A DNA stretch of 10,137 nt from Pseudomonadota bacterium (GTDB taxonomy: Bacteria > Pseudomonadota > Alphaproteobacteria > Rhizobiales > Xanthobacteraceae). The stretch is taken from contig JAEVZN010000387.1 of NCBI GenBank assembly GCA_023392205.1, positions 1 to 10,137 of the forward strand, written 5' to 3'. Every line of letters starts with the position of its first letter. Position 1 is the stretch's first letter. Shown piece after piece: positions 7,574 through 10,137 of this stretch. Below the pieces are notes generated by a model, which was not told where the DNA came from, did not search any database, and worked only from the letters and a program-made list of their open reading frames with translations. The position numbers and the translations under genes are program-made.

Positions 7574-8284
7574 TCAGCTGATCATCGTCTGCAGTGACAG
7601 GAATTCGCGGCGCAGTGACGGATCCTTCAGGAACGAGCCGAGCATGACGCTGTTGGTCATCTTGGCGGCCGTATCCTTGACCCCGCGCCAATGCATGCAG
7701 AAGTGATCGGCCTCCATCACGATGGCGAGGCCGTCGGGCTTGACCATGTCCATCAGAAGCTCCGCCAGTTGCGTGATGGCTTCTTCCTGGATCTGCGGCC
7801 TGGTCATCACCCATTCTGAAAGTCGCGCGTATTTCGATAATCCGATCAGGTTGGAATGCTGGTTCGGCATCAGGCCGATCCACAGCCGGCCCATGATCGG
7901 GCAGAAATGATGGCTGCAGGCGCTGCGGACCGTAACCGGCCCGACGATCATCAATTCGTTCAGGCTTTCAACATTGGGAAATTCCGTGACGGCCGGCGCC
8001 GGCCAATAACGGCCGCGGAAGACCTCGTTCAGATACATCTTCGCCACGCGGCGTGCCGTATCCTGCGTATTGTGATCGTTGACCGTATCGATGACGAGGC
8101 TTTCAAGAACGCCCGACATCTTGCCCGCAACCTCCTCGACCAGAAGATCGATCTCGCCCGGCTCGATATAGGCCGCGATATTGTCGTTGGCATTGTAGCG
8201 CCTGTGCGCGCGGCGCAGCCGGTCGCGAATGCGCGCCGAGACCGGCACGACGTCGCCTTTCTGACTTTTGTCGTTGTCGTCCAT
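7574..8284 (-). CDS. folE: GTP cyclohydrolase I (divergent FolE)
   Basis: The 236-residue protein matches GTP cyclohydrolase I, which converts GTP to 7,8-dihydroneopterin triphosphate at the head of the folate and pterin pathway. The zinc and catalytic residues are in place: Cys123, His125 and His126 in SACSHHFCP, and His194 and Cys196 in ADHFCMHWRG. The substrate-binding segments NLIGLSKYARL (Lys151, Arg154), RPQIQEE and Arg200-Gly-Val-Lys-Asp also match. The usual CEHH reads CSHH here, and the N-terminal 40 residues are polar and long compared with E. coli FolE, so this is a divergent subgroup. A GGGGGA lies about 9-14 bases before the ATG. It heads a unit with the BLUF gene. From memory, folE genes occur in light-induced regulons with photolyases in other proteobacteria, so a light role is plausible but unproven; the housekeeping folate copy may be elsewhere. 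Confidence 0.95.
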   Translation of the reverse strand: MDDNDKSQKGDVVPVSARIRDRLRRAHRRYNANDNIAAYIEPGEIDLLVEEVAGKMSGVLESLVIDTVNDHNTQDTARRVAKMYLNEVFRGRYWPAPAVTEFPNVESLNELMIVGPVTVRSACSHHFCPIMGRLWIGLMPNQHSNLIGLSKYARLSEWVMTRPQIQEEAITQLAELLMDMVKPDGLAIVMEADHFCMHWRGVKDTAAKMTNSVMLGSFLKDPSLRREFLSLQTMIS

Positions 8285-8330
8285 CCTAAGCGGTATCCCC
8301 CGTCAGCGCTTTGTTCGTGCTGCATGATTC

Positions 8331-8348
8331 ACACATGCATTCATGTGT
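8331..8348. promoter_or_regulatory. Inverted repeat between DUF4174 gene and folE
   Basis: The 7-base arms ACACATG and CATGTGT flank a CATT loop. The site lies 46 bases upstream of the folE ATG and 20 bases past the stop of the DUF4174 gene. No T-run follows it on either strand, which argues against an ordinary intrinsic terminator. It may be an operator in the folE-BLUF promoter. Confidence 0.4.
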
Positions 8349-8368
8349 TCTGGCGAACTCATCATCGG

Positions 8369-8797
8369 TCAGCGCCGCATTTCATTGCGCCGCATCGGCA
8401 TGGCATCGATTGTGGCATACAGGCGGTCTGCGGTAATCGGCGACGAGGTGGTGAGTTTCGTGCCCCCGTCCTTGCCGACCAGAATTGCGCGGAAATCGCC
8501 TTTCGGCGACCCGAAGCGGGCCTGAAGCGCTGCCGCGCTCTCCCGCGGCTTCGGTCCGAACTCGGCGGAGACGGAATTGCCGACCACCCAGATTACGACG
8601 ATGTCGCGCTCGGCCAACGCGCTTCTGTTCGCTGCCACCTTGCGGCGCTGCGCGGACAATTGCGGTGTGCTTGCATCGGCCGCAATGATGACAAGAGGAC
8701 GGTATTTCCATTTGTAATCGGTCATAGCCGCTGCTGCGCCGGAACCTGTCATGACGGCGATTGTGACGGCTATTGCCGCGCATTGCATCAGTTTCAT
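8369..8797 (-). CDS. Secreted DUF4174-domain protein
   Basis: The start is set at the ATG at 8797-8795, giving 142 residues that open with a signal peptide: Lys2, a hydrophobic core AAIAVTIAVM and a likely signal peptidase I site in the AAAA stretch near residues 21-24. An ATG 14 codons upstream would bury this signal. The mature part matches DUF4174: KWKYRPLVIIAAD, a Gln-Arg-Arg segment, LAERDIVVIWVVG, ARFGSPKGDFRAILVGKDGG, and the ending IDAMPMRRNEM that is distinctive for the family. The only cysteine lies in the signal peptide, so the mature protein has none and redox chemistry is unlikely. The function is not known to me. The gene is 84 bases upstream of folE on the same strand and divergent from the reductase-like gene. 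Confidence 0.85.
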   Translation of the reverse strand: MKLMQCAAIAVTIAVMTGSGAAAAMTDYKWKYRPLVIIAADASTPQLSAQRRKVAANRSALAERDIVVIWVVGNSVSAEFGPKPRESAAALQARFGSPKGDFRAILVGKDGGTKLTTSSPITADRLYATIDAMPMRRNEMRR

Positions 8798-8852
8798 CGT
8801 CTGCTTTTCACAAGGAGTGTAAGGTAGCCAGAACGGCATTCGCCTGTCATGG

Positions 8853-8866
8853 TTATTCCGGAATAA
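8853..8866. promoter_or_regulatory. Perfect 14-bp palindrome in a divergent promoter region
   Basis: TTATTCCGGAATAA is its own reverse complement and is AT-rich within a GC-rich window. It lies 55 bases upstream of the DUF4174 ATG and 20 bases upstream of the plus-strand ATG at 8887. The shape and position suit a dimeric repressor or activator. The protein that binds it is not identified. Confidence 0.5.
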
Positions 8867-8886
8867 AGGATCAAGACGTTATCGGG

Positions 8887-9447
8887 ATGGGACTACAGGT
8901 TGAAGGATTTGCGATCGTCTCCGACGACGGCATGCTTGCCGATACGCAGGGCGTGATGCCGTCGGAATTGCTGATCGATGCGGATCAGCAATTTCTCTCC
9001 GATGCACTGGATCGTGCAGCCATTCTCGTTCACGGGCGCAATTCGCACGAGGGCCAGACGCGATCCGGCCAACGCAAGCGGCTGATCGCCACCCGCAGCG
9101 TTAGGTCGACCGGGCCTGCAAATGGCGACCCGAACGCCCTGCTGTGGAATCCGGAAACTCTTTCGCTGGAGGACGCAGCGGGCCAATTGGGCGTGCGCGA
9201 TGGCGCGGCCGCCATCCTCGGCGGCACCGAGGTCTACGGCCTGTTTTTGCCGCGATACGACATTTTCCATCTGTCGCGCCGGCCGGGATTGCGTCTGCCG
9301 GGCGGCCGGCCCGTTTTCCCGCAAGTCCCCGGCCTGAGCCCCGAGGCGGTGCTTGAAGCGCATGGCCTTCGGCCGGGCAAAGCCCGCCAGCTCGATACGG
9401 CGACCGGCGCCAGTGTCGTGGACTGGATGCGGCAAAGGCCGGGCTGA
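8887..9447 (+). CDS. Dihydrofolate reductase / RibD C-terminal fold protein
   Basis: The ATG at 8887 gives 186 residues starting MGLQVEGFAIVSDDGML, where the first strand of the DHFR fold is expected. The open frame extends further upstream, but that part looks unconserved and crosses the palindrome. No good Shine-Dalgarno sits at normal spacing, so the start is the weakest part of the call. Visible family features are the N-terminal VEGFAIVSDDGMLAD, LVHGRNSHEG near 48-56, and ILGGTEVYGLFLPRYDIFHLS near 110-130, which holds the conserved Gly-Gly of the NADPH-binding region (112-113). DHFR and RibD-type reductases use NADPH on pterins or pyrimidines. The real substrate here cannot be read from sequence, although the nearby folE hints at a pterin. 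It is divergent from the DUF4174 gene. Confidence 0.8.
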   Translation: MGLQVEGFAIVSDDGMLADTQGVMPSELLIDADQQFLSDALDRAAILVHGRNSHEGQTRSGQRKRLIATRSVRSTGPANGDPNALLWNPETLSLEDAAGQLGVRDGAAAILGGTEVYGLFLPRYDIFHLSRRPGLRLPGGRPVFPQVPGLSPEAVLEAHGLRPGKARQLDTATGASVVDWMRQRPG

Positions 9448-9674
9448 TCGCCGGAAGGGCCCGCCCGAAAGCGGTTTGGAAGGACGGAACCAGGACCCGG
9501 CGGCGCCGTTGTCGGGCTTGGGGCGCACGGGGTTAAAGGCCGGTCCTGGCGATGCGCCTCGCCCTTGCAAGCGTATGGCATCAATCGTACCGCTCTCCCG
9601 ACAAACGTTCCTCCAAAACGTCGTGACGCCGATGTCGTCTGCGTTCGGTCGGCAGGAATCAGGCGCGAGCCCTC
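9448..9674. other. 227-base intergenic region before the SLC13 permease gene
   Basis: No gene, RNA or clear terminator was seen. It contains a spaced inverted repeat, CCAGGACC (9490-9497) and GGTCCTGG (9542-9549), with 44 bases between the arms and no T-run. The permease promoter presumably lies in the right half, where the sequence is less GC-rich, but no convincing -35/-10 pair stood out. Confidence 0.5.
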
Positions 9675-10137
9675 ATGACCAATCTGCATCAAGACCAGAT
9701 CGAGATCCTTGCCATTCTGTTGGTTACCGCCGGCATGTTTCTGTGGGGGCGTTGGCGGCACGACATGGTCGCGGTCGGCGCCTTGCTTGCCTGTGTGGCG
9801 GCCGGGCTCGTCTCGTCGGCGGATGCGTTTGCGGGCTTCGGTCATCCGGCGGTTGTCACCGTGGCCTGTGTGCTGATCCTTAGTCAGGGCCTGCAAACCT
9901 CCGGCGCTGTCGATGCCTTGTCGGAGCGAATCCTGCCGACCGATGCAGGGCCAACGGTCACGATCGCCGCCCTGACGGCGCTGGCTGCAGTGCTGTCTGC
10001 CTTCATGAACAACGTCGGTGCACTGGCGTTGCTGATGCCGGTAGCCATGCAAATCGCCACCAAGCTGCAGCTTCCCCCCGGCAAGGTGCTCATGCCGCTG
10101 GCCTTCGGCTCGATCCTTGGCGGAATGACCACGCTGA
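9675..10137 (+). CDS. SLC13-family permease (partial, N-terminal 154 codons)
   Basis: From the ATG at 9675 the frame is open to the window edge (154 codons plus one base). AGGCG at 9661-9665 could be a ribosome binding site with a spacing of 9. The protein is strongly hydrophobic: helices near residues 9-24, 31-47 and 58-74 precede a fourth around 95-110. The motif SAFMNNVGALALLMPVA (108-124) matches the Asn-Asn region of SLC13/DASS sodium-coupled anion transporters, and PLAFGSILGGMTTL (141-154) is the start of the following conserved segment. Related proteins of this type often carry cytoplasmic TrkA-C domains mid-protein, which would lie beyond the edge. The substrate (sulfate, dicarboxylate or other) cannot be told. 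ArsB/NhaD-type ion transporters are the main alternative. Confidence 0.88.
   Translation, partial: MTNLHQDQIEILAILLVTAGMFLWGRWRHDMVAVGALLACVAAGLVSSADAFAGFGHPAVVTVACVLILSQGLQTSGAVDALSERILPTDAGPTVTIAALTALAAVLSAFMNNVGALALLMPVAMQIATKLQLPPGKVLMPLAFGSILGGMTTL

Noticed and set aside
8812..8827. Strong AAGGAG on the plus strand as a ribosome binding site for the reductase-like gene
   Set aside because: No in-frame start codon follows at a useful distance; the only sensible ATG is at 8887. The match is probably chance within the divergent promoter region.
9234..10052. 272-residue minus-strand open frame
   Set aside because: It is antisense to the reductase-like gene and the SLC13 permease, and its translation is rich in Arg, Gly and Pro with no recognisable domain.

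Overview
The window comes from a GC-rich bacterium, most likely an alphaproteobacterium. This rests on the hopanoid gene order (hpnB-C-D-E-shc-G, as in Zymomonas), a DUF4174 secreted protein, a DUF6496 basic protein and alphaproteobacterial-style FolE and BLUF sequences. The genus cannot be fixed by eye. Coding density is high and there is no gene-free stretch over 300 bases.

Bases 1-6659, minus strand, hold a compact hopanoid operon read right to left: hpnB (glycosyltransferase), hpnC and hpnD (squalene-synthase-like), hpnE (FAD-dependent), shc (squalene-hopene cyclase) and the first 190 codons of hpnG, which runs off the left edge. The first five genes overlap by 1-4 bases at every junction and hpnG follows after 16 bases, so they are probably one translationally coupled unit. 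HpnD makes presqualene diphosphate from farnesyl diphosphate, HpnC converts it to hydroxysqualene, HpnE reduces that to squalene, and Shc cyclises squalene to hopene or hopanol. HpnG acts afterwards on adenosylhopane. hpnA, often found next to hpnB, is not present upstream.

Divergent from hpnB is a 76-residue, very basic DUF6496 protein (6837-7067, plus). Convergent to it lies a two-gene minus-strand unit, folE (GTP cyclohydrolase I) followed 7 bases later by a single-domain BLUF blue-light receptor. This is the most interesting part of the window: a pterin-making enzyme coupled to a flavin photosensor. Upstream of it is a DUF4174 secreted protein (minus), and divergent from that a dihydrofolate-reductase-fold protein (plus). 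The gap between these last two holds a perfect 14-bp AT-rich palindrome, a candidate operator.

A 227-base gap then leads to the first 154 codons of an SLC13-family permease, cut by the right edge. No RNA genes, mobile elements or CRISPR arrays were seen.
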